Origin: Gentiana macrophylla
Lineage: Eukaryota > Streptophyta > Magnoliopsida > Gentianales > Gentianaceae
DNA length: 64,000 nucleotides
Reading direction: 5' to 3'
Assembly (NCBI GenBank): GCA_026214975.1
Contig: JAOBSW010000844.1
Location: forward strand, 26,386 to 90,385
Position 1 is the stretch's first letter, and every line of letters starts with the position of its first letter. The position numbers and the translations under genes were made by a program. This document shows, one piece after another, positions 54,158 to 64,000 of the stretch. The notes beneath the pieces were generated by a model. That model did no database searches and was not told the origin of the DNA. It saw nothing but the letters and a program-made list of their open reading frames with translations.

Positions 54158-55288
54158 CTACGTCTCTTCAACTACTACCATATTACGTCTAGTAGGGCAT
54201 TCTGACGCAACATGACCAACTCCGGTACACTTAAAACACTTAACATCACGAGACTGCTTAATGCGGCGGTCAACACCTTTACCCTTCTCACCTTCCTTAG
54301 CTTTAGAAGCATCATAGGAAGTAGTAGGGGCTGTCCGAGGTGCACTCCGTACAAAATTCTGAGCATCTCCTCTAGGCTGAAACGGACGGAAAGATGAAGA
54401 AGTACCTCTAATGGGTTTGTTAACAGTGGATTTTTGTCGTTTCAACTGTCTCTCAATCGTACGAGCCGTTTGTAACATGTCATCCAAATTATTACAACCA
54501 CGTAACTCCAATGGTTGCCCGATTTCCAATCGCATACCACATAAAAAACGTTGCATAGTGACCATTTCCTCTTCCTCAACCTGTGATCGTGCCAAAGTAG
54601 TCATCATCTCTTCATAGATATCATCTACCGAACGTTCTCCCTGTTTCATTGTCTGAAGAGTACGATAGAGGTCTTGATAATACGATATAAGAACAAAACG
54701 AGTGCGCATTATCTCCTTTAAAAGTGTCCATGAACGTATAGGTGGCTGTCTGTGTTTGGTACGCATGAACTGTACCTGATTCCACCACACCATAGCATAA
54801 CCTGTAAACTCCAACTGAGCTAGATTGCACTTCTTCTCCTCGGTATAATTGTTACACGCAAAGATCTGATCTAGCTTACTCTCCCAATCAAGATATACCG
54901 ACGCACTACCGGAACCCGCAAAACTAGGAAGCTTCATCTTTACCTGTGTCATATTATTATCCGGAATGTACGCATCCTCGTCAGCATGTTCATCAGTATG
55001 ATCACGGAGCTGTGGGACATTAAGTACACGGACCGGTTGTCGAAGTCGAGGTACCACAGCAGGTGCTACGGGTTGTGCACCATCAGGTTGGGCACCACGA
55101 GTAAGAGTAACCATTTGGGGTGTTAAATGCTGAATGGATGCCCTCATAGCAGTCATATCCGCAAAAATCCTTTCGAATTTTGCATCATTCTTGTCATTAA
55201 ATTCCTTTCTAAATTCCTCGACATGGGCAGCCAATCTCTCTTCAAGATACTCATTACTCAAATTTTTAGAATGTTTAGAGTCCTCCAT
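54158..55288 (-). CDS. Element D Gag
   Basis: An intact 376-residue frame, ATG to stop. The N-terminus has a helical charged stretch (LEERLAAHVEEFRKEFNDK). The gag core follows with VKMKLPSFAGSGSASVYLDW, LAQLEFTGYAMVWWNQVQF, FVLISYYQDLYRTLQTMKQG and EEMVTMQRFLCGMRLEIGQP. A basic region precedes a CCHC zinc knuckle at about 351-364 (CFKCTGVGHVASEC). It would form the particle and bind the RNA, possibly also RNAs of the non-autonomous elements nearby (inference). The pol frame follows 35 bp downstream with a frame change, so this may be either separate gag and pol ORFs or an indel. Confidence 0.9.
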   Translation of the reverse strand: MEDSKHSKNLSNEYLEERLAAHVEEFRKEFNDKNDAKFERIFADMTAMRASIQHLTPQMVTLTRGAQPDGAQPVAPAVVPRLRQPVRVLNVPQLRDHTDEHADEDAYIPDNNMTQVKMKLPSFAGSGSASVYLDWESKLDQIFACNNYTEEKKCNLAQLEFTGYAMVWWNQVQFMRTKHRQPPIRSWTLLKEIMRTRFVLISYYQDLYRTLQTMKQGERSVDDIYEEMMTTLARSQVEEEEMVTMQRFLCGMRLEIGQPLELRGCNNLDDMLQTARTIERQLKRQKSTVNKPIRGTSSSFRPFQPRGDAQNFVRSAPRTAPTTSYDASKAKEGEKGKGVDRRIKQSRDVKCFKCTGVGHVASECPTRRNMVVVEET

Positions 55289-56168
55289 AGGATAGACAAT
55301 AAACCCTTACCGAGACACTCGTGTTTACACTCACCCTCGCTCTTGTGGAAAGTAAAGCACCCCTTTTATAAACAAATCAAAATAACAAGCAAAAACGAAT
55401 CTAGGCGAAAGTTGGGGTTGGGGGGGTGGCTGGACGGGCGTTTGAGGGGTGTGGACGGGCGTTTAGTATCTGGGACGGACGTTTGAAAAGTGTAAACGGC
55501 CGTCTACGGGTACTGTTTTGGTACTGGTTCGGATTATTTCTGGTGGACGGGCGTCCGGTGTTTCCAAACGGGCGTTTATGATCTGGGACGGGCGTTTGGA
55601 AAGTGTAAACGGGCGTCTACGGGTATTGTTTTGATACTGGTTCGGATTAATTCTGGTGGACGGGCGTCTGGTGTTTGCGAACGGGCGTTTGGTGTTGGGG
55701 GACGGGCGTTTAAAGTGGTGGACGGGCGTTCAAACAAACAAAAAAAAATGCAGGAACTAGGGTTTTCGACAGAAAACAGGTTTTAGGGCTCTTAAAAACA
55801 TGCAGGAACTAGGGTTTTCGAGTTTCCGTTGGATCACTACTCGAGGAACAACTATGTTCAGACGATCAATACAGCAAAACAACAATCAGAACAGCAAAAC
55901 GAACGATCAAGAACAGATTTTTTTTTGAAGAAAACGCAGGAATACATCAAGAACAGATTATGAGAATGACGATGACGAAAACACAGAGACGACGAACAAC
56001 AATTAAGACGATCAACACGGTAGAACAGCAAATTTCGTTTCTCTTTTTTTTTCAATGGATGAACAAGAACAACTTTGCAGAAAATCGAACGCAGGAAGCA
56101 AAAATCAACAAAGAAGAACGAATAGAAAAGAAAATGAAAAGGGATATTTGATTACCAACAATTACTGA
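55289..56168 (-). other. Element D leader with CG-rich dyad repeats
   Basis: About 0.88 kb between primer site and gag. Bases 55432-55735 hold twelve copies of a unit close to GGACGGGCGTYTG on the plus strand, spaced about 20-35 bp. The rest is AT/purine-rich and contains aaacgcaggaa and gacgatcaa repeats. No conserved frame. Confidence 0.8.
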
Positions 56169-56180
56169 GCTCTACTACCA
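56169..56180 (-). other. Primer-binding site of element D (two mismatches)
   Basis: The plus strand reads gctctactacca. The element strand tggtagtagagc differs from the initiator-Met site tggtatcagagc at two central positions. Confidence 0.7.
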
Positions 56181-56182
56181 AC

Positions 56183-56913
56183 TGATGTGATTCTTACGAA
56201 TCAGATCCTTTGTTTTGCCCAGGAAGAAATTGAAGGTAGTCAATACGAGCTACGATCCGCGCCTTAGACCAAGACTACGGTTGGAACGCCACAACGTAAT
56301 GCTCACTTACGTTGATAAGTTCTCAAAGGGGGGGTGATCCTCCAATCCAAGAGAATCTCACACACAAGGTGCACAATTAAGACAATGCTTAATCGAAAAT
56401 AATATTTCACTCAAAATTAACTTGTTTATGAAAGGAGACAGTATGTGTGCCTTATATAGGCTACAAGAAAAAGACTAGTTTTCCTCCTAAGCAATGTGGG
56501 AGAAAATTAACTAGTAAAATAAAATCTAAGTAACTAAGACCTAGAGGGGGCGCCACTGTCAATGGGCTTTTCTAGCATTTCTTGTGTCATCTAAGCCCAC
56601 AAGATAATTATTAAATAAAGTCCACATAAAATAATTAAACAAGTCCGAACAAAACTAATAATGGCGCCACAAGCATTAGGTGTTGTCTTCAAGCCCAAAA
56701 GCATAGTGCATAAATAATATTGGAGCTTCATCACTCTTTTTGGGCTGTCCAAACTCTTCATGGATCTCTTTCAACAATGTATTCAAGGCTTCTCTCATAT
56801 TCTTCCTTTGGAGCCTTGTCAATGGTCCATCTCTAATGATCAATGGATCAATCTTCTTGACGGTTGCCAATGGATCGGGATCCCCATCGTAAAACTCATC
56901 ATATATCACATCA
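56183..56913 (-). repeat. Element D 5' LTR (731 bp)
   Basis: Close copy of 49785-50513. It carries the same integrase-tail reading frame (56676-56909), here without upstream coding context, plus a TATA box at 56453-56459 on the minus strand. The duplication gtacc follows. Confidence 0.94.
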
Positions 56914-57389
56914 GTACCACAGCCGTAGGGGGGTTGGGAATAACCTGTTTATTCGATTTAGCACATGAAGGAGAGAATTTGGGCGGTTTGCCAGCCATAG
57001 CTTCTTCACGTGTTACACCATACGTGATAAAGAAAAGTTCATCGTCCGCCTTCCACTTTGCGTCTAATGTCCTCCAACAGTTTTGCACGTTCTAATTGCC
57101 GTTGTTCTGCCTCCAATTTCCGTTGCGCAATACGTTCTAATTTCCGTTCTGCCTCCAATTTCCGTTGAGCAATACGTTCTAATTTCCGTTGCTCTGCCTC
57201 CAATCTCCGTTGCGCAATACGTTCTAATTCGCTTCGTGGAGCGAGGGTGTCATGTAATGCATCTAGGGCAGCCATAATTTCAGCATGTCTTCGATCGGAA
57301 TCAACTTGATGTCGCTCGAAGTCTGTATGGATGTTGTCGAAAGTTGCACGTAGTTTATCCATTGCAGCAACTTGCAAATAATCTTCCAA
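56914..57389 (-). pseudogene. Element C gag-like coiled-coil frame (5' part)
   Basis: The 116-residue frame from 57389 (the second Met gives MDKLRATFDNIHTDFERHQV) is followed by heptad-rich repeats of the unit LERIAQRKLEAEQRK, four copies with slight variation, predicted to form a long coiled coil. It stops at KVEGGR. In the next frame the DNA gives DDELFFITYGVTREEAMAGK and PPKFSPSCAKSNKQVIPN, up to the D insertion. A one-base change near 57045 separates the two. No capsid motif or zinc knuckle is seen. It would precede the acidic and VDPY regions at 49316-49784. The function may be Gag-like assembly (inference). Confidence 0.75.
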
Positions 57390-58357
57390 GAACGCAGCAG
57401 ATGATTCCTCGCAAGAACAGGATTTCAGGACTAAAAATGCAGCTGTTTATGAACAGCTAGGGTTGTGAAAATAGCAGCAAAATTCGAAGATGTAAGGAGC
57501 TGTTGAGTGCGGCTGCTATTAGGGTTCTTGTGAATCAAGGATTACGACTTCAAGAACAGAAAATTGAAACGCAGCAGCAAAATTCTTCAAGAAAACGCAG
57601 CAGTAAATTTCCCAACAAAAATTTCCGTCCCAGCAATAATTTAGGGTTCTTGTCACGACCAAACGGTATGGAATTCGGAAAAACACAAAGAACAAAAATT
57701 GTAGAGAACGAAATTGTGGTTAAGACTGTTAAGTTTCAGAATTTTTGGACAGGTATAACCCACTCAAATCGAATTCGTAAACAGGTCACTCTCGGGTTAC
57801 GGGTTTTGACAGAAACAGTCAACTAGGTGACGGCGACTATTGTGCAAAACCGGTCGGGACTCTGAAAAAACTCAAAGAATCAAAGTTGTAGAAAAATGAA
57901 TTTCCTATGTGCTCACAAAATTTCATTCAATTCAGACCACCACAACTCCCTAAAAACAAAGTCGACTACAAGCTGTTCCAGAAAATCGAGCAGAATATTC
58001 CGATCCAAATTTGATCAATATAAAATCCGAATTTGCTAAAGTGCCAAAGAGACAAAAGATATCCAATACAATGTTCTATCTACTGGTAAATTTTGAGGAT
58101 TTTTAGACTTGTTTTGAATAGGGAACGATTGGAACAAAGTCGGACAGTCAGATTTCAAGTGCAGAAAATTAGGGTTTCGACCAAGAATAATATGTCACGC
58201 ATGATTTACCTCAATACGTAGGGTTCCATGATGGACGAAGAAACACAGCAGTTGTATCGTAATATGTAGCACTGCTGATTCGGCTGCAATTAGGGTTCTT
58301 GGTGCTCAAGAACGCATCAGATTTCTTCCAGTAAACGCAACAGCTTTAATCGCCTAA
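57390..58357 (-). other. Element C leader
   Basis: About 0.97 kb, reverse complement of 14943-15880 in element A, apart from small differences. No conserved frame. The apparent plus-strand frame at 57503-57826 is a shadow. Confidence 0.8.
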
Positions 58358-58369
58358 TCTCCGATACCA
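58358..58369 (-). other. Primer-binding site of element C
   Basis: The plus strand reads tctccgatacca. The element strand tggtatcggaga has one difference from the initiator-Met core tggtatcagaga. Confidence 0.8.
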
Positions 58370-58371
58370 CT

Positions 58372-58895
58372 TGATGTAAGCCGAAACTCGTAGGATCATT
58401 GATTAAAGCACAGCAAACAATTCAGCTTCGAAAAGTATATTTTTTTATGGATTTTAAGAATATAAAACGAAAATAACAAAAGGGATATGTAAATACTCCA
58501 TCTCAGAATATTTACTACGGTGATCCCATCTCAAGAACACCAACCAATTACCCCGTCTCAGGATAATCGAAAGAAGTCCAATCTCTAAAAACTTCTTGAA
58601 AGAAATCCAATCTCTGAAAGTTTCTTATGATAAAAATTCAATCTCTGAATTTCAACCAAAATAGTTTTTTGATTCAATAATAAGCTACCTATTCAAATAC
58701 AAGGAAATGCCTTATATAGGCTACAGACTCCAAGTCCAATTGCCATTTTAGCAATGTGGGACAAAATAACAATAATTAAAAATAATAATAAATATAAAAG
58801 ACAATTAACCAATGTGGGATAATAAAACACTAATTAAAAGACTAAATAAAAGACTCAATCTTCCTCTTGAATCGGGTATTATCTGGGTCACATCA
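58372..58895 (-). repeat. Element C 5' LTR (524 bp)
   Basis: Full-length LTR with TATA (plus strand ttatata, 58712-58718). It is followed by tagag and satellite in phase. It matches the element A 3' LTR in reverse complement at the same length. Confidence 0.94.
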
Positions 58896-61800
58896 TAGAG
58901 TTTACTCAAAATGGGGGTTTACAACTTTTTGTATATTATTGTAGTAGAGTTCACTCAAAACGGAGGTTTACAACTTTTTGTGTATAATTATAGTAGAGTT
59001 TACTCAAAACGGGGGTTTACAAGTTTTTGTATATTATTGTTTTTGAGCTTCCTCAAAACGGGGTTTCTCTTTTTGTATATAATTGTATAGTAGAGTTTCC
59101 TCAAAACAGGGGTGTACAGCTTTTTGTACAATAAAACGGGGGTTTACAACATTTTGTACATAATTGTATAGTACATTTTACTCAAAACGGGGGTTTACAA
59201 CTTTTTGTATATTATTGTATTAGAAATCACTCAAAACGTGCGTTTACGACTTTTTGTTTATAATTATAGTACAGTTCACTCAAAATGGAGGTTTACAACT
59301 TTTTGTATATAGTATAGTAGAGTTTACTCTAAACGGGGGTTTACAACTTTTTGTATATTATTGTAGTATAGTATACTCAAAACGGAGGTTTATAACTTTT
59401 TGTATATTATTGTAGTAGAGTTCACTCAAAACGGAGGTGTACAACTTTTTGTATATAAATAGTAGAGTTTACTCAAAACGGGGGTTTACAACTTTTTGTA
59501 TATTATTGTATTAGAGTTTACTCAAAATGGGGGTTTACTACTTTTTGTATATAATTGTATAGTAGAGTTTACTCAAAACGGGGGTTTACAACTTTTTGTA
59601 TATAATTATAGTAGAGTTTACTCAAAACGGGTGTTTATAACTTTTTATATATTATTGTATAAGAGTTTACTCAAAACGGGGTTTTACAACTTTCTGTATA
59701 TAATTGTATAGTAGAGTTTACTCAAAACGGGGGTGTACAACTTTTTGTATATAATTGTATTAGAGTTTACTCAAAACGGGGGTTTATAACTTTTTGTGTA
59801 TAATTATAGTAGAGTTCACTCAAAATGGAGGTTTACAACTTTTTTTAAATATTTATAGTAGAGTTTAATCAAAATGTGGGTTTACAACTTTTGTATATTA
59901 TTGTATAAGAGTTTACTCAAAACGGGGGTTTACAACTTTTTGTATATAATATTGTGGATTTTGCTCAAAATAGGGGTTTACAACTTTTTGTATATAATTG
60001 TATGGTAGAATTTACTCAAAATAGGGGTTTACAACTTTTTTTATATTATTGTGTTAAAGTTTACTCAAAACAGGGTTTACAACTTTTTGTATTTAATTGT
60101 ATTACAGAGTTTACTAAAAATGGGGGTGTACAACTTTTTGTACAACAAAACGGGGGTTTACAACTTTTTGTAAATAATTTTATAGTAGAGTTTACTCAAA
60201 ACGGGGGTTTACAACTTTTTGTATATTATTGTATTAGAGCTCAATAAAAACAGGGGTTTACAACTTTTTGTATATAATTATAGTAGAGTTCACTCAAAAC
60301 GGAGGTTTACAACCTTTTTTATATAGTATAGTAGATTTTACTCAAAACGGGGGTTTACAACTTTTTGTATATTATTGTAGTATAGTTCACTCAAAACGGA
60401 GGTTTACAACCTTTTTTATATAGTATAGTAGATTTTACTCAAAACGGGGGTTTACAACTTTTTGTATATTATTGTAGTAGAGTTTACTCAAAATGGGGGT
60501 TTACAACTTTTTGTATATTATTGTAGTAGGGTTCACTCAAAACGGAGGTTTACAACTTTTTGTATATAATTATAGTAGAGTTTACTCAAAACGGGGGTTT
60601 ACAACTTTTTGTATATTATTGTTTTTGAGCTTACTCAAAACGGGGTTTACAACTTTTTGTATATAATTGTATAGTAGAGTTTACTTAAAACGGGGGTTTG
60701 GTTTACAACTTTTTGTATATAATTATAGTAGAGTTTACTCAAAACGGGGGTTTTCAAATTTTTGTAAATAATTGTATAGTAGAGTTTACTCAAAATAGGG
60801 GTTTACAACTTTTTGTATAATATTGTATAAGAGTTTACTCAAAACGGGGGTTTACTACTTTTTATATATAATTAGATGGTAGAGTTTATTCAAAACAGGG
60901 GTTTAAAACTTTTTGTATATAATTGTATTAGAGTTTACTCAAAATGAGGGTTTACAACTTTTTGTATATAATTATAGTAGAGTTTACTCAAAATGGGGGT
61001 TAACAACTTTTTGTATATAATTATCGTAGAGTTTACTCAAAAATGGGGTTTACAACTTTTTGTAAATAATTGTATAGTAGAGTTTACTCATAACGGGGGT
61101 TTACAACTTTTTTTATATTATTGTATAAGAGTTTACTCAAAACGGGGGTTTACAATTTTTGTATATAATTGCATGGTAGAGTTTACTCAAAACGGGGGTT
61201 TATAACTTTTTGTATATAATTGTATTAGTGTTTACTCAAAATGGGGGTTTACAACTTTTTGTATATAATTATAGTAGAGTTCACTCAAAACGGAGGTTTA
61301 CAACTTTTTGTATATAGTATAGTAGATTTTACTCAAAACGGGGGTTTACAACTTTTTGTATATTATTGTAGTAGAGTTTACTCAAAATGGGGGTTTACAA
61401 CTTTTTGTATATTATTGTAGTAGAGTTCACTCAAAACGGAGTTTTACAACTTTTTGTATATAATTATAGTAGAGTTTACTCAAAACGGGGGTTTACAACT
61501 TTTTGTATATTATTGTATTTGAGCTTACTCAAAACGGGGTTTACAACTTTTTGTATATAATTGTATAGTTGAGTTTACTCAAAACGGGGGTTTACAACGT
61601 TTTGTATATAATTATTGTAGAGTTTACTAAAACGGGGTTTACAACTTTTTGTAAATAATTGTATAGTAGAGTTCACTCAAAATAGGGGTTTACAACTTTT
61701 TGTATATAATTATAGTAGAGTTTACTCAAAATTAGGGGTTTACAACTTTTTGTAAATAATTGTATAGTAGAGTTTACTCAAAACGGGGGTTAACAACTTT

Positions 61801-64000
61801 TTGTATATTATTGTATAAGAGTTTACTCAAAACGGGGGTTTGCAACTTTTTGTATATAATTGTATAGTAGAGTTTACTCAAAACGGGGGTTTACAACTTT
61901 TTGTATATTATTGTATTTGAGCTTACTCAAAACGGGGTTTATAACTTTTTGTAAATAATTGTATAGTAGAGTTTACTCAAAACGGGGGTTAACAACTTTT
62001 TGTATATTATTGTATAAGAGTTTACTCAAAATGGGGTTTATTACTTTTTGTATATAATTATAGTAGAGTTTACTCAAAACGGGGGTTTACAACTTTTTGT
62101 ATATTATTGTATTTGAGTTTACTCAAAACGGGGCTTCACAACTTTTTGAATAAAATTGTATAGTAGAATTTACTCAAAACGGGTGTTTACCACTTTTTGT
62201 ATTTAATTATAGTAGAGTTTACTCAAAACGGGGGTTTACAACATTTTGTATATTATTGTATAAGAGTTTACTCAAAACGGGGGTTTGCAAGTTTTTGTAT
62301 ATAATTGTATAGTAGAGTTTACTCAAAACGGGGGTTTACAACTTTTTGTATATTATTCTATTTGAGCTTACTCAAAACGGGGTTTATAACTTTTTATATA
62401 TAATTGTATAGTAGAGTTTACTCAAAACAGGGGTTTATAACTTTTTGTATATAATTATAGTAGAGTTTACTCAAAATTGGGGGTTTACAACTTTTTGTAA
62501 ATAATTGTATAGTAGAGTTTACTCAAAACGGGTGTTAACAACTTTTTGTATATTATTTTATAAGAGTTTACTCAAAACGGGGGTTTACTACTTTTTGTAT
62601 ATAATTGTATGGTAGAGTTTACTCAAAACAGGTGTTTACAACTTTTTGTATATAATTGTATTAGAGTTTATTCAAAATAAGGGTTTACAACTTTTTGTAT
62701 ATAATTATAGTAGAGTTTACTCAAAACGGAGGTTTACATCTTTTTGATATGATGGTAGTAAAGTTCACTTAAAACGGAGGTTTAAAGCTTTTTGTATATT
62801 ATTGTAGTAGAGTTCACTCAAAACGGAGGTTTTTTCAACTTTTTGTTTATAATTATAGTAGAGTTTACTCAAAACAGGGGTTTACAACTTTTTGTATATA
62901 ATTATAGTAGAGTTCACTCAAAACGGAGGTTTACAACCTTTTTTATATAGTATAGTAGATTTTACTCAAAACGGGGGTTTACAACTTTTTGTATATTATT
63001 GTAGTAGAGTTTACTCAAAATGGGGGTTTACAACTTTTTGTATATTATTGTAGTAGAGTTCACTCAAAACGGAGGTTTACAACTTTTTGTATATAATTAT
63101 AGTAGAGTTTACTCAAAACGAGGGTTTACAACTTTTTGTATATTATTGTTTTTGAGCTTACTCAAAACGGGGTTTACAACTTTTTGTATATAATTGTATA
63201 GTAGAGTTTACTTAAAATGGGGGTTTGGTTTACAACTTTTTGTATATAATTATAGTAGATTTTACTCAAAACGGGGGTTTACAAATTTTTGTATATTATT
63301 GTAGTATAGTTCACTCAAAACGGAGGTTTACAACCTTTTTTATATAGTATAGTAGATTTTACTCAAAACGGGGGTTTACAACTTTTTGTATATTATTGTA
63401 GTAGAGTTTACTCAAAATGGGGGTTTACAACTTTTTGTATATTATTGTAGTAGAGTTCACTCAAAACGGAGGTTTACAACTTTTTGTATATAATTATAGT
63501 AGAGTTTACTCAAAACGGGGGTTTACAACTTTTTGTATATTATTGTTTTTGAGCTTACTCAAAACGGGGTTTACAACTTTTTGTATAGAATTGTATAGTA
63601 GAGTTTACTTAAAACGGGGGTTTGGTTTACAACTTTTTGTATATAATTATAGTAGAGTTTACTCAAAACGGGGGGTTACAAATTTTTGTAAATAATTGTA
63701 TAGTAGAGTTTACTCAAAATAGGGGTTTACAACTTTTTGTATATTATTGTATAAGAGTTTACTCAAAACGGGGGTTTACTACTTTTTATATATAATTAGA
63801 TGGTAGAGTTTACTCAAAACAGGGGTTTAAAACTTTTTGTATATAATTGTATTAGAGTTTACTCAAAATGAGGGTTTACAACTTTTTGTATATAATTATA
63901 GTAGAGTTTACTCAAAACGGGGGTTAACAACTTTTTGTATATAATTATAGTAGAGTTTACTCAAAAATGGGGTTTACAACTTTTTGTAAATAATTGTATA
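58896..64000. repeat. Satellite array, block 6
   Basis: Satellite up to the window end. Composite short monomers near 59131 and 60145. A longer-order duplication is visible: 60270-61075 recurs at about 63190-64000, an offset of about 2.92 kb. A unit of about 396 bp, marked by gggtttggtttacaac at about 63225 and 63621, is repeated twice near the end. The marker acaaccttttttatatagta occurs at four places (about 60310, 60412, 62937, 63331). Confidence 0.97.

Larger units (their letters stand above)
49785..56913 (-). mobile_element. Element D: full-length CRM-type Ty3/gypsy retrotransposon
   Basis: 7129 bp with TGATGTGATTC...ATATCACATCA ends, LTRs of 729 and 731 bp and target duplication gtacc at 49780-49784 and 56914-56918. 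On the minus strand it carries gag, protease, RT, RNase H, integrase and an ORF end that enters the 3' LTR. The integrase has the FPKQRKTKLHMKGEGPFKV and NVADLTLF stretches and lacks a Tekay chromodomain, as in the CRM lineage of centromeric retrotransposons. Several frameshifts suggest this copy is dead or that the consensus has errors. It is the most complete possible partner for the non-autonomous elements nearby. Confidence 0.94.
48774..58895 (-). mobile_element. Element C: family A element in opposite orientation, carrying D
   Basis: Ends TGATGTAAACC and ...GGGTCACATCA, with the duplication tagag at 48769-48773 and 58896-58900. LTRs are 509 and 524 bp and match those of element A in reverse complement. 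The interior without D is about 2 kb: leader, a coiled-coil gag-like frame, an acidic region, the VDPY module, polypurine tract. No polymerase of its own is present. D lies inside the coding part with duplication gtacc. This copy is better preserved than A and serves as the reference for the family. Confidence 0.94.

Noticed and set aside
1..64000. G-quadruplex potential from the GGGGG run in each monomer
   Set aside because: Runs are about 45 bp apart, too far for a standard intramolecular quadruplex.
1..64000. Interstitial telomere repeats
   Set aside because: The core acgggggtttac has G and T runs but no TTTAGGG tandem arrays are present.

Overview
This is repeat-only nuclear DNA from a flowering plant, most likely a eudicot; I cannot name the species. 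No host gene, tRNA, rRNA or CRISPR array is visible. About 23 kb is one AT-rich tandem satellite with a monomer of roughly 47-51 bp, in six blocks (1-4896, 22507-27492, 32813-38223, 40584-41738, 47350-48773, 58896-64000). The blocks were one array, split by four LTR retrotransposon insertions plus a fifth nested complex. Each insertion is bounded by TG...CA ends and a target-site duplication of about 5 bp that I could read directly.

Layout. Element A (4897-22506, +, duplication aaatg) is non-autonomous, has a tandem double 5' LTR, and carries a Tekay-type Ty3/gypsy chromovirus, B (6004-14942, -, cctaa), plus a degraded Ty1/copia element, J (about 15.9-21.2 kb). Element E (27493-32812, -, taatt) is non-autonomous and carries a 2.2-kb solo LTR, F (29172-31342), of the B type. 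Element G (38224-40583, +, attag) is a small one-ORF element whose right end is a folded-back copy of its own left LTR. Element H (41739-47349, -, ggggt) is a chimera of a G-like element and a CRM-type pol. Element C (48774-58895, -, tagag) is the same family as A and is interrupted by a full CRM-type element, D (49785-56913, -, gtacc).

Function. D has gag, protease, reverse transcriptase, RNase H and integrase, and its last reading frame runs into the 3' LTR as in CRM centromeric retrotransposons. A/C, E, G and H share with D the initiator-Met primer site, similar polypurine tracts, similar core promoters and traces of the same pol terminus, so they look like non-autonomous relatives that a D-like partner could mobilise. 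CRM-type elements inserted straight into a homogeneous satellite suggest a centromeric or pericentromeric location (inference).

The best candidate for something undescribed is a protein module at the end of the ORF in A, C, E, G and, twice, H. An acidic stretch is followed by a segment starting near H-x-x-V-D-P-F/Y and ending in F-D-P-G(-G-F-E-D-E-S-F), directly before the polypurine tract. Its tail is read in a different frame from a pol-terminus-like peptide encoded by the same DNA. Other unusual points are the inverted U3 end of G, a 306-bp inverted duplication in H, an LTR-LTR junction in A that resembles a two-LTR-circle joint, clusters of CG-rich dyad repeats in B, F and D, and a zipper-like mosaic at 15.9-17.2 kb that may be an assembly artefact.
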